Assembly: GCA_020344295.1 (NCBI GenBank)
Contig: CP070819.1
Coordinates: forward strand, 1,161,527-1,166,779
Direction of reading: 5' to 3'
DNA length: 5,253 bases
Source: Dehalococcoidia bacterium
GTDB lineage: Bacteria; Chloroflexota; Dehalococcoidia; SZUA-161
Shown here: one piece after another, positions 1 to 5,253 of the stretch
Layout: each line of letters starts with the position of its first letter
Numbering within the stretch: the stretch's first letter is position 1
Notes under the pieces: generated by a model
Database searches by the model: none
Told to the model about the DNA's origin: nothing
The model's input: the letters and a program-made list of their open reading frames with translations, nothing else
Translations under genes and position numbers: made by a program

Positions 1-884
1 CCGTTATCTGCGATCTTGGAGATAACGTCGTGCATGCTATAGGGATTCATCGCATCGAAGGGTACAATCCCCATGAGTTCCTCGTCTCTACGATTCGGGT
101 CATCCCCAGTATCTACGACTGGTGGTGACTCTGTGTTGTTCGACGGCAGGTAGCTGAGCAGATCCCGGCAGTTCTGCAGGCATTCTTCCTCGCTCTTGGT
201 CATGAAATCGCAGCACCCGGTCTTACGAGAATGTACTGAAGCCTCTCCAACCTCCTCGGCGGTCTTATCCTCGGGAGGTGGTGCCATATGCATATAGCTG
301 GTCTTCCTGACCATGAAAAGGAAATCAGCCATGCGGGCGGAGATCGCCATCTCCCCCACACAAGGACCCATCACCAGCGATATCTGCGGAATTACACCTG
401 AGGCCATCGTTTGAAAGTAGACCATCGCCTCAGGTGAATAGAATCGATAGTATTGAATCGCGTCCTCAACCCTCGCACCCTCGGAGTCGATGATACCCAC
501 GATCGGTACTCTGGCATGGATGGCTTTCTCCATAACCATAGCTATCTTCCGGGCGTGCATGTTGCCCAGTGTCCCACCCATTACCGTGGCATCCTGGGCC
601 CAGAGGTAAATAGGACGACCGTTCACCTCACCATATCCGACGGCTACACCATCGGCAGAACCCTCGTTTTCGTCTATGGCGAAGCCAGTTACAAGGGGCG
701 TTCCCCAAATATCAAGCTCCTGGAAAGTACCGGGGTCCAGGAGTTTGTCGATTCGCTCTCGCGCTGTCAGTTTCCCTTTCTCATGCTGTTTCTCTATCTC
801 AGCGGTGCCGCCTCCCTGTTTTAACTCATCTCTCATCTTGCCAATCTCAGAGAGTTTACGCTTCATCAGCTCCAGATCTTCCAT
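1..884 (-). CDS. Acyl-CoA carboxylase carboxyltransferase (beta) subunit, N-terminal part, cut by window edge
   Basis: Reading the minus strand from ATG 884-882 gives 294 open codons that run off the left edge, a little over half of the usual roughly 510-residue family length. The family is the biotin-dependent carboxyltransferase of propionyl-, methylcrotonyl- and methylmalonyl-CoA enzymes (PF01039). It moves a carboxyl group between carboxybiotin and an acyl-CoA in the cytoplasm. Visible marks are GKLTARERIDKLLDPGTF (37-54), GSADGVAVGYG (75-85), the DSEGAR loop (133-138), GVIPQISLVMGPC (163-175), LLSYLPSNN (242-250) and DDPNRRDEEL (261-270). The start is secure: AAAGGAGGG lies at 896-888, three bases before the ATG, and a promoter sits upstream. 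Two loops deviate from the family: the usual SGGAR reads SEGAR (Glu135) and the usual GPCAGG reads GPCVGE (Glu178). Family assignment is firm; the substrate, and carboxylase versus decarboxylase role, cannot be told. The biotin subunits are not in view. Confidence 0.93.
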   Translation of the reverse strand, partial: MEDLELMKRKLSEIGKMRDELKQGGGTAEIEKQHEKGKLTARERIDKLLDPGTFQELDIWGTPLVTGFAIDENEGSADGVAVGYGEVNGRPIYLWAQDATVMGGTLGNMHARKIAMVMEKAIHARVPIVGIIDSEGARVEDAIQYYRFYSPEAMVYFQTMASGVIPQISLVMGPCVGEMAISARMADFLFMVRKTSYMHMAPPPEDKTAEEVGEASVHSRKTGCCDFMTKSEEECLQNCRDLLSYLPSNNTESPPVVDTGDDPNRRDEELMGIVPFDAMNPYSMHDVISKIADN

Positions 885-909
885 ATTCCCTCCTTTGCGG
901 ACATGTTAA

Positions 910-938
910 ATTGTAGCTTCTGCCGTGAATATCGTCAA
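910..938 (-). promoter_or_regulatory. Sigma70-type promoter for the carboxyltransferase gene
   Basis: On the minus strand a TTGACG -35 box (938-933) and a TACAAT -10 box (915-910) are separated by exactly 17 bases. Each matches consensus at five of six positions. Transcription would start near 903, leaving a leader of about 19 bases that holds the AAAGGAGGG ribosome binding site just before ATG 884. Spacing and position make this a convincing promoter, though it is inferred from sequence only. Confidence 0.72.
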
Positions 939-951
939 GCCGAAAAGCCGA
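937..951. repeat. Heptamer direct repeat between two divergent promoters
   Basis: AAGCCGA occurs at 937-943 and again at 945-951, a period of 8 bases. The pair fills the space between the -35 box of the leftward promoter (933-938) and that of the rightward promoter (954-959). A tandem site in this place could bind a regulator acting on both directions. The repeat is seen directly; the regulatory role is inference, and an 8-base period is not one helical turn, which weakens the case for a classical dimer site. Confidence 0.4.
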
Positions 952-953
952 TG

Positions 954-982
954 TCGACTTGCTCCATCTATTAGGCTATAAT
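954..982 (+). promoter_or_regulatory. Sigma70-type promoter for the moaE unit
   Basis: A perfect TATAAT -10 box lies at 977-982, and a TCGACT -35-like box (four of six matches to TTGACA) lies at 954-959, with 17 bases between. The predicted transcription start is near 989. This matters for gene calling: a TTG at 987 in the moaE frame would lie upstream of the transcript start, so ATG 1032 is the better start for that gene. The promoter would serve moaE, the hydrolase and the radical SAM gene together. Confidence 0.7.
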
Positions 983-1031
983 CTGATTGAAGCGAGACTA
1001 CAGCTTCCGTAATTGGCCAATAACGTCTGCC

Positions 1032-1421
1032 ATGGACGACTTAATCCAGATTACCGATGAGCCCATTATCCCTGAAGATTTCGTCTCCAGTATCGAGTGG
1101 GACGAATACGGTGCACTGGTTACCTTCACCGGGAAAGTGAGAGGACGCTCAGATGGTAAACGTGTGGTCTCGCTGGAGCACGCGGTAAATGCAGAGGACG
1201 CCGAGAGCATGCTACGTGGTATCATCCGTCAGATGAGGGAGCAATGGGACCTCGGTCCTACGGCATTCTGCTATCGCATGGGGCCGGTAGAAGCCGGAGG
1301 TGTCACACTGGTCATCGCAGTTGCGGCAACTCACAGGCCGGAGGCATTCGCCGCCTGCCAATACGCCATCGACATGTTCAAGCAGAGAGTTCAAGCAAAG
1401 GAGCTACGGGAAGACGACTAG
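1032..1421 (+). CDS. moaE: Molybdopterin synthase catalytic (large) subunit MoaE
   Basis: This 129-residue protein matches MoaE, which with thiocarboxylated MoaD inserts two sulfurs into cyclic pyranopterin monophosphate to make molybdopterin in the cytoplasm. Marks: FTGKVRGRSDGK (32-43, Arg37 equivalent to Escherichia coli Arg39), SLEH (47-50), a glycine-containing VEAGG turn (86-90) and ATHRPEAFAACQYAID (99-114, with the conserved His101-Arg102 pair). Lys117 corresponds to catalytic Lys119 of E. coli. The second catalytic lysine (E. coli Lys126, normally in a WKKE-like context) is probably Lys123 in VQAKEL, one residue early and without the Trp. The protein then ends after six residues, so the tail is much shorter than in E. 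coli (150 aa). I chose ATG 1032 over an in-frame TTG at 987 because of the promoter -10 at 977-982 and because family proteins usually begin close to this point. No strong Shine-Dalgarno is visible. No moaD is nearby. Confidence 0.9.
   Translation: MDDLIQITDEPIIPEDFVSSIEWDEYGALVTFTGKVRGRSDGKRVVSLEHAVNAEDAESMLRGIIRQMREQWDLGPTAFCYRMGPVEAGGVTLVIAVAATHRPEAFAACQYAIDMFKQRVQAKELREDD
1377..1402 (+). repeat. Imperfect 13-base tandem direct repeat at the moaE/hydrolase junction
   Basis: TTCAAGCAGAGAG (1377-1389) is followed at once by TTCAAGCAAAGGA (1390-1402): eight leading bases are identical and 10 of 13 match overall. The unit length is not a multiple of three, so gain or loss of one copy shifts the frame. 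Skipping one copy would join the moaE frame to the hydrolase frame without a stop between them. The repeat is seen directly. That it arose by duplication is inference, since similar codons could also give it by chance. Confidence 0.45.
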
Positions 1422-1431
1422 CTCGGGACCG

Positions 1432-2202
1432 GTAGAAAGAACTATAATCGAGGTAGATGGCCTTCGGCTGAACGCGGAGGTTCATTACCCCGGAGGTCTG
1501 GGGCCGCACCCTGCCCTCTGCATCTGCCACGGCGTTCCAGCTAAGAGAACTCCCGACCCAACGGATAGGGGCTACGCCCTGCTTGCCGAGAAGTACAGCA
1601 GCCACGGATTCGTCACTCTCATCTTCAATTTCCGTGGTTCAGGCGAGAGCGAGGGCAATTTCAACATCGTGGGGTGGACACGGGACCTCAAAGCAGCTAC
1701 TGACTACCTTTATGATCTGGATAAAATCGACAGGTCACGACTGTCGCTAATGGGCTTCAGTGGCGGGGCAGCAACTGTGATCTATTGCGCTGCCAGGGAT
1801 CAACGGGTGTCCTCGGTCGTGTCCTGTGCCTGTCCTGCCCGCTTCTTCGATATCTCCGAGTTCAGCATGATCGAGGAATTTCTGGGGAACTGCCGCCAGG
1901 TCGGTATCATCAGGGACAGCGATTTCCCGCCATCAGTCGAGGAATGGGCTCAAGGTTTTGCCGAGGTCAGTCCTCTGAACTGGATAGACCGGATCGCTCC
2001 CCGACCGATCTTCATAGTACATGGTGCAAACGACGAGACCATCAACCCAAGCCACGCCCAGAGGCTTTATGAGAAAGCTGGAAAACCTAAGGATATAGCC
2101 ATTATTGAAGGCGGTGTACATAAGCTGCGACTTAGCGAGGCCGCGGTGGACGCCGCCCTTTCCTGGCTGAAAAAGGTGAACGGGCTGGCTGAAAGCTCCT
2201 AA
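1432..2202 (+). CDS. Alpha/beta hydrolase (dienelactone hydrolase/acyl-peptidase-like), start unresolved
   Basis: The frame encodes a 256-residue alpha/beta hydrolase of unknown substrate, a soluble serine hydrolase with no signal peptide or membrane span. Counting from 1432: oxyanion-region HGVP (33-36), RGSGESEG (68-75), nucleophile elbow GFSGG with Ser110, Asp201 in HGANDET, and His230 in EGGVHK, which makes a complete Ser-Asp-His triad. Family similarity begins at about VERTIIEVDGLRL, whose first codon at 1432 is GTA, not a start codon. The nearest in-frame legal starts upstream are GTG 1300 and TTG 1321, both deep inside moaE, and the intervening residues look like an out-of-frame reading of moaE. 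The next one downstream is a GTG near 1669, which would remove the oxyanion loop. I give 1432 as the start of the supported protein body. Expression could come by non-canonical initiation, frameshifting from moaE, or reinitiation after the moaE stop at 1419-1421. The stop overlaps the next gene by one base. Confidence 0.85.
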   Translation, partial: VERTIIEVDGLRLNAEVHYPGGLGPHPALCICHGVPAKRTPDPTDRGYALLAEKYSSHGFVTLIFNFRGSGESEGNFNIVGWTRDLKAATDYLYDLDKIDRSRLSLMGFSGGAATVIYCAARDQRVSSVVSCACPARFFDISEFSMIEEFLGNCRQVGIIRDSDFPPSVEEWAQGFAEVSPLNWIDRIAPRPIFIVHGANDETINPSHAQRLYEKAGKPKDIAIIEGGVHKLRLSEAAVDAALSWLKKVNGLAESS

Positions 2203-3671
2203 TGCCCACGGTAACAGGTTCGCCTAAAAAGTCCCGCAAAGTGCTTCTAGTAAACCCCAACCGCATGAAGCCGCCGGTGGCCCCTATCGCTCTGGACTAC
2301 CTCGCGCATGCCCTCAGGGAGAGCCGGTTCAACGTGGATGTTCTGGACCTATGCTTCGCAGACGATGTGCAAAGCGAGATCGATAGGTACTTTGCCAGCA
2401 ATGAAGTAATTGCCATAGCTGTAACCCTGCGTAATGCCGATGACACTTTCTTCGTCACCCAGGATTTCTGCATCGATAAATACAGGGATTTGATAGACCT
2501 TATCAAGGCACAGTCATCAGCACCAATAATCCTCGGTGGGTCCGGCTTCTCAATCATGCCTGTGGACATCCTGAATTACTACGACGTGAACCTGGGTATC
2601 TGGGGTGAGGGTGAGCATTCTCTGTCATTATTACTCAACATAATTGCGACAGACGATAATCTCGATGACGTGCCCGGCCTTATATATCGCATCAACGGAG
2701 AGTTACACATAACGCCCGCGGATTATCTGGATTTAGGCCGTATGTCTACGCCCGCCAGAGACGCTGTTGATAACCACCGCTACTTCATTGAGGGTGCTAT
2801 GGGCAACATCGAGACCAAACGTGGTTGTCCCAAGGACTGCATCTATTGCGTAGACCCTGTAGGAAAGGGTAGTAAGCTTCGCCTCCGTTCTCCAAAGAGC
2901 GTTGCCGATGAGATCGAATCACTGCTTGAGATGGACATCGACCATCTCCATCTCTGTGACAGCGAATTCAATATCCCCGAACAACACGCCCGGGACATAT
3001 GTAAAGAGATTATCACGCGACAGCTTGGCGATAAGCTCAGGTGGTATACCTATGCCACTCCGGCCGGTTTCTCCCGAGAACTGGCCTCGCTGATGTTGAA
3101 AGCAGGTTGTGTCGGTATCAATTTCGGTGTGGACAGTGGCTGCGACCAAATACTCCGCAGCCTGGGACGCGACTTTACGGTCGAAGACCTCACCAAAACC
3201 GCCGATATCTGTCGCGAAGAGGGTATCATTCTTATGTATGACCTCCTTATCGGCGGACCGGGTGAAACCAGGCAAACGCTCAAAGAGACTATTGAGACTA
3301 TGAAGAGAATCTCGCCGGACAGGGTAGGCGCCAATCTGGGAGTGCGTATCTTCCCACAGACCCGGCTTGCGCAGGCAGTCCGTGGTGCAGGCCCACTCGA
3401 TACCAATCCTAACCTTCAGGGCAACATCACAGATAATTACAGTTTCTTCACACCCATCTATTATATCTCCTCGGATCTGGGGCCCGATCCCAACCACTAC
3501 ATGGCAGACCTTATCGGGGAAGACCAGCGGTTTTTCTTCTTCAGCGATACGGGCGGAGCCGATAAAAACTACACCTACAACGATAACACTGTTCTGGTTA
3601 ACGCCATAAATCAGGGTTACCGCGGTGCATTCTGGGACATATTAAGACGGATCGGTGAAGCAATCGACTGA
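2202..3671 (+). CDS. B12-binding-domain radical SAM protein
   Basis: A 489-residue protein of the cobalamin-dependent radical SAM type (BchE-like architecture). Residues about 12-150 form a Rossmann-like B12-binding region: KVLLVNPNR (13-21), the PIALDYLAHALRE helix (28-40), ILGGSGFSIMP (110-120) and IWGEGEHS (133-140). No DxHxxG motif is visible, so if cobalamin is bound a histidine lower ligand is unlikely, as in several relatives. The radical SAM core follows: RGCPKDCIYC holds the CxxxCxxC cluster ligands Cys209, Cys213 and Cys216, with RLRSPKSVADEIE (227-239), GVDSGCDQILRSLG (309-322) and LLIGGPGET (348-356). The C-terminal 90 residues are rich in Phe and Tyr and match nothing I recognise. 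ATG 2202 shares its A with the hydrolase stop (TAATG), implying coupled translation. The gene ends with tandem stops TGA TAG. Chemistry may be methylation or rearrangement; the substrate is unknown. Confidence 0.92.
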   Translation: MPTVTGSPKKSRKVLLVNPNRMKPPVAPIALDYLAHALRESRFNVDVLDLCFADDVQSEIDRYFASNEVIAIAVTLRNADDTFFVTQDFCIDKYRDLIDLIKAQSSAPIILGGSGFSIMPVDILNYYDVNLGIWGEGEHSLSLLLNIIATDDNLDDVPGLIYRINGELHITPADYLDLGRMSTPARDAVDNHRYFIEGAMGNIETKRGCPKDCIYCVDPVGKGSKLRLRSPKSVADEIESLLEMDIDHLHLCDSEFNIPEQHARDICKEIITRQLGDKLRWYTYATPAGFSRELASLMLKAGCVGINFGVDSGCDQILRSLGRDFTVEDLTKTADICREEGIILMYDLLIGGPGETRQTLKETIETMKRISPDRVGANLGVRIFPQTRLAQAVRGAGPLDTNPNLQGNITDNYSFFTPIYYISSDLGPDPNHYMADLIGEDQRFFFFSDTGGADKNYTYNDNTVLVNAINQGYRGAFWDILRRIGEAID

Positions 3672-3701
3672 TAGCTGACAGCGGAGAACTGAAGGCCGTT
3701 A

Positions 3702-4304
3702 TTATTTAGGTTTTGCTTTCCTTAATGCCCCAACGAGGATGACACCCAGTAGCGAGAGATCCTCCGTGGGCAGGTAATGCTCGGCAGAGGCATCGAAGAG
3801 GATATTGACCGAGGATGCTAGTCCCTCCTCACCCTGGTAATAGATACACGCTATCGGTATCCTGGGCAGCGCCGTGAACCTAAAGGCGACATCGCCTGTC
3901 CTAATAATCGGAATCCCACCTACAGCCTCACCGGCCTTTCTGAATGCCTCGACCTCGTCTCCAAAGGCCTTGAGTAGAGGATTCACAGCCATTTGCATGA
4001 ACCTGGCACTGAATAAGGCCGATCCCGGAAGCTGCCGGTACGCTATCCACTCGTCGGTGACCGGAACGCCGCTGGCCTGCAGCAGATAATGCAGCAGTAT
4101 AATTTCCAGATACTGCGGTACTGGAGCGGAGTTACCCTCCTCGATTACTTTTATCTCGGGGTAGTGCACAATAAAGACCCTATTGAAGAAAGGGATTCGA
4201 AATCTGCTGCCGTCATAGTCCGTACCGCTCTTTGACGCAACAGCATAGGGAACGATCTCTTTCATCTCCTCCAGCGCCTTCTGATGAGCGGCATCGTTGG
4301 CCAT
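3702..4304 (-). CDS. DUF3786 domain-containing protein
   Basis: A 200-residue protein that I recognise by pattern as DUF3786, a family of unknown function common in strict anaerobes. Marks seen: LEIILLHYLLQASG (66-79), the EWIAYRQLPG block (85-94), NPLLKAFGDE (108-117), VGGIPIIRTGDVAFRF (128-143), LPRIPIACIYYQGEE (146-160) and the C-terminal ILFDASAEHYLPTEDLSLLG (168-187). It is predicted soluble, with no signal peptide or membrane segment. It contains a single cysteine (Cys153), so this copy cannot by itself hold an iron-sulfur cluster with several Cys ligands. ATG 4304-4302 is well supported: GGAGGA lies at 4316-4311, six bases upstream. The gene faces the radical SAM gene end to end across 30 bp and is divergent from the crotonase. 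No function should be assigned. Confidence 0.88.
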   Translation of the reverse strand: MANDAAHQKALEEMKEIVPYAVASKSGTDYDGSRFRIPFFNRVFIVHYPEIKVIEEGNSAPVPQYLEIILLHYLLQASGVPVTDEWIAYRQLPGSALFSARFMQMAVNPLLKAFGDEVEAFRKAGEAVGGIPIIRTGDVAFRFTALPRIPIACIYYQGEEGLASSVNILFDASAEHYLPTEDLSLLGVILVGALRKAKPK

Positions 4305-4322
4305 ATTCGCTCCTCCTGCTCC

Positions 4323-4351
4323 AGTATATCTGCCGCTGACAGACTGAGCAA
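4323..4351 (-). promoter_or_regulatory. Possible promoter for the DUF3786 gene
   Basis: On the minus strand TATACT (4328-4323, five of six matches) lies 17 bases downstream of TTGCTC (4351-4346, only three of six). Transcription would start near 4316, right at the GGAGGA ribosome binding site, giving a leader of only about 12 bases. That tight fit and the poor -35 box make this a tentative call. Confidence 0.35.
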
Positions 4352-4370
4352 GAACCTATAAATACGGTCC

Positions 4371-4399
4371 TTGACACGGCCGAGTGTGTCCGTTAAGAT
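4371..4399 (+). promoter_or_regulatory. Sigma70-type promoter for the crotonase operon
   Basis: A perfect TTGACA -35 box (4371-4376) and a TAAGAT -10 box (4394-4399, four of six matches) are separated by 17 bases. The predicted start is near 4406, giving a leader of roughly 24 bases with GAGGAA at 4419-4424, five bases before ATG 4430. The arrangement is typical and fits the gene start well. Confidence 0.7.
4373..4390. repeat. Short inverted repeat inside the crotonase promoter
   Basis: GACAC (4373-4377) pairs with GTGTC (4386-4390) around an 8-base centre. The arms cover the end of the -35 box and much of the spacer, a usual place for a repressor operator. The arms are only five bases long, so chance is a serious alternative. 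No regulator gene is present in the window. Confidence 0.25.
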
Positions 4400-4429
4400 T
4401 TGCGCTAAGCTCCAGTTCGAGGAACTCCG

Positions 4430-5206
4430 ATGCCCCGTAACACTTTAACCTACGAGAAGCGAGAGCAAACCGTCTGGCTCACCCTAAACCGGCCAACCAG
4501 AGGCAACAATATTGACCTCGAATTCACGAATGAACTCAGGGACGCTTGCCGCGAGATAAACGAGGAGGATGCCGTCAAGGCAGTTATTATTACCGGAACC
4601 GGGGACACATTCTGTACAGGCGCTAATCTAAACGAACTACTCGCTCTGACCATGGACGAATTGAGGCGATCGAATCCGGCCAACCTCGCCTCTAATGCAG
4701 TGGCCTCCATAAATTGTCCGTCTATCGCAGCTGTCAACGGGGATGCTCTGGGGGCCGGCCTCGAGCTGGCTTTAGCCTGCGATATCAGAGTAGCCTCGAA
4801 AAACGCTCGTTTCGGCTTTCCCGAGACCTCATATGGTCTCATTCCAGGTGGCGGGGGAACCCAGCGGTTGCCCCGGATAATAGGCAGGGGAAAAGCCACG
4901 GAGATGATCCTTACCGCCAGCATTATAGAAGCTGAGGAGGCATACCAGGTCGGGCTGATATCCAGGGTAGTGTCTGTTGACAGACTGATCGAAGAAGCGG
5001 CAGCAATCGCAGAGAGGTTAGTCTCACGTGCGCCCATTGCCGTACGGTACTCTAAGGAAGCTGTGTACAAGGGGATTGATATGACCCTCGATCAGGGCCT
5101 GAGACTGGAAGCTGACCTGTCGTTCCTGCTCCAAACGACCGCAGACCGAGATGAAGGGATCAAGGCCTTCCTCAAGAAGAGAAAACCGCAGTTTAAAGGG
5201 GAATAA
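4430..5206 (+). CDS. Enoyl-CoA hydratase/isomerase (crotonase) family protein
   Basis: A full-length 258-residue crotonase, the usual size for a bacterial single-domain enoyl-CoA hydratase, acting on CoA thioesters in the cytoplasm. Marks: LTLNRPTRGNNID (17-29), FCTGANLNE (61-69, forming one side of the oxyanion hole), NGDALGAGLELALACDIR (103-120) and FGFPETSYGLIPGGGGTQRL (128-147). Glu112 and Glu132 align with the two catalytic glutamates of rat mitochondrial hydratase (Glu144 and Glu164), so hydration of 2-enoyl-CoA is plausible. Several crotonase subfamilies keep one or both glutamates, so specificity stays open. The C-terminal helix APIAVRYSKEAVYKG (201-215) is also typical. The start at ATG 4430 has GAGGAA five bases upstream. 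It is followed after 14 bases by another gene on the same strand. Confidence 0.94.
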   Translation: MPRNTLTYEKREQTVWLTLNRPTRGNNIDLEFTNELRDACREINEEDAVKAVIITGTGDTFCTGANLNELLALTMDELRRSNPANLASNAVASINCPSIAAVNGDALGAGLELALACDIRVASKNARFGFPETSYGLIPGGGGTQRLPRIIGRGKATEMILTASIIEAEEAYQVGLISRVVSVDRLIEEAAAIAERLVSRAPIAVRYSKEAVYKGIDMTLDQGLRLEADLSFLLQTTADRDEGIKAFLKKRKPQFKGE

Positions 5207-5220
5207 TACACCTGATCGCA

Positions 5221-5253
5221 ATGAGCGCCTTCGATACCATTGTTTATGAGAAA
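5221..5253 (+). CDS. Start of a further gene, probably a second crotonase, cut by window edge
   Basis: ATG 5221 opens 11 codons to the window edge, MSAFDTIVYEK. A short stretch ending in (I/V)xYEK is how many enoyl-CoA hydratase-family proteins begin, and the preceding crotonase has TLTYEKREQTV at the same place. The gap to the preceding stop is 14 bases, as in an operon. The ribosome binding site is weak: AAAGGGG lies about 20 bases upstream and overlaps the end of the previous gene. The family call rests on very few residues and is tentative. Confidence 0.45.
   Translation, partial: MSAFDTIVYEK

Noticed and set aside
453..824. 123-codon plus-strand frame opposite the carboxyltransferase gene
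   Set aside because: The minus strand encodes conserved carboxyltransferase sequence throughout; the plus frame shows no recognisable domain.
987..1031. TTG 987 as a longer start for moaE (15 extra residues)
   Set aside because: It lies five bases after a perfect TATAAT box, upstream of or at the expected transcript start, has no Shine-Dalgarno, and would add residues that moaE relatives do not need.
2919..3497. 192-codon open frame on the minus strand within the radical SAM gene
   Set aside because: It lies opposite a region with strong radical SAM motifs, matches no family I recognise and has no evident ribosome binding site or promoter; a shadow of plus-strand codon use.
3672..3701. Rho-independent terminator between the convergent radical SAM and DUF3786 genes
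   Set aside because: The 30-bp gap and flanks contain only a trivial CAG/CTG pairing and no GC stem followed by a T run in either direction.
3675..4990. Repeated GACAG-containing strings at about 3677, 4338 and 4979
   Set aside because: Matches are short, irregularly placed, and one is inside coding sequence; most likely chance.
4450..5070. 206-codon open frame on the minus strand within the crotonase gene
   Set aside because: The plus strand carries the full crotonase with catalytic residues; the antisense reading is low-complexity (Ser, Ala, Arg rich) and looks like a shadow.

Overview
The window looks like an ordinary chromosomal stretch from an anaerobic bacterium with acyl-CoA metabolism. 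GC content is moderate by eye. It holds six gene bodies and the first 11 codons of a seventh, with short gaps, good Shine-Dalgarno sequences at several starts, and sigma70-type promoters with 17-bp spacers. The gene mix (acyl-CoA carboxyltransferase, crotonases, DUF3786, MoaE, a B12-type radical SAM protein) would suit a Dehalococcoidia-like Chloroflexota or another anaerobic degrader such as a Desulfobacterota lineage. That placement is inference and weak. I see no rRNA, tRNA, CRISPR array or insertion sequence.

Layout. (1) 1-884, minus strand: the first 294 codons of a biotin-dependent carboxylase carboxyltransferase subunit, cut by the left edge. (2) 885-1031: a divergent control region with one promoter facing each way and a heptamer direct repeat between the two -35 boxes. 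(3) 1032-3671, plus strand: a tight three-gene unit of moaE, an alpha/beta hydrolase and a cobalamin-type radical SAM protein. The hydrolase frame overlaps or abuts moaE and has no ordinary start codon where one is expected. The radical SAM start overlaps the hydrolase stop (TAATG). (4) 3702-4304, minus strand: a DUF3786 protein, convergent with the radical SAM gene across 30 bp. (5) 4305-4429: a second divergent control region. (6) 4430-5206, plus strand: a crotonase with both catalytic glutamates. A second plus-strand gene starts at 5221 and resembles another crotonase N-terminus.

How the genes might work together. The carboxyltransferase and the crotonase pair point to acyl-CoA carboxylation and beta-oxidation-like chemistry. 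The moaE unit links the sulfur-insertion step of molybdopterin synthesis to a hydrolase and a radical SAM enzyme whose substrates cannot be read from sequence. The points most worth a second look are the moaE/hydrolase junction (no start codon, short direct repeat, shortened MoaE tail) and two Gly-to-Glu changes in signature loops of the carboxyltransferase. I did not find convincing evidence of a wholly new system.
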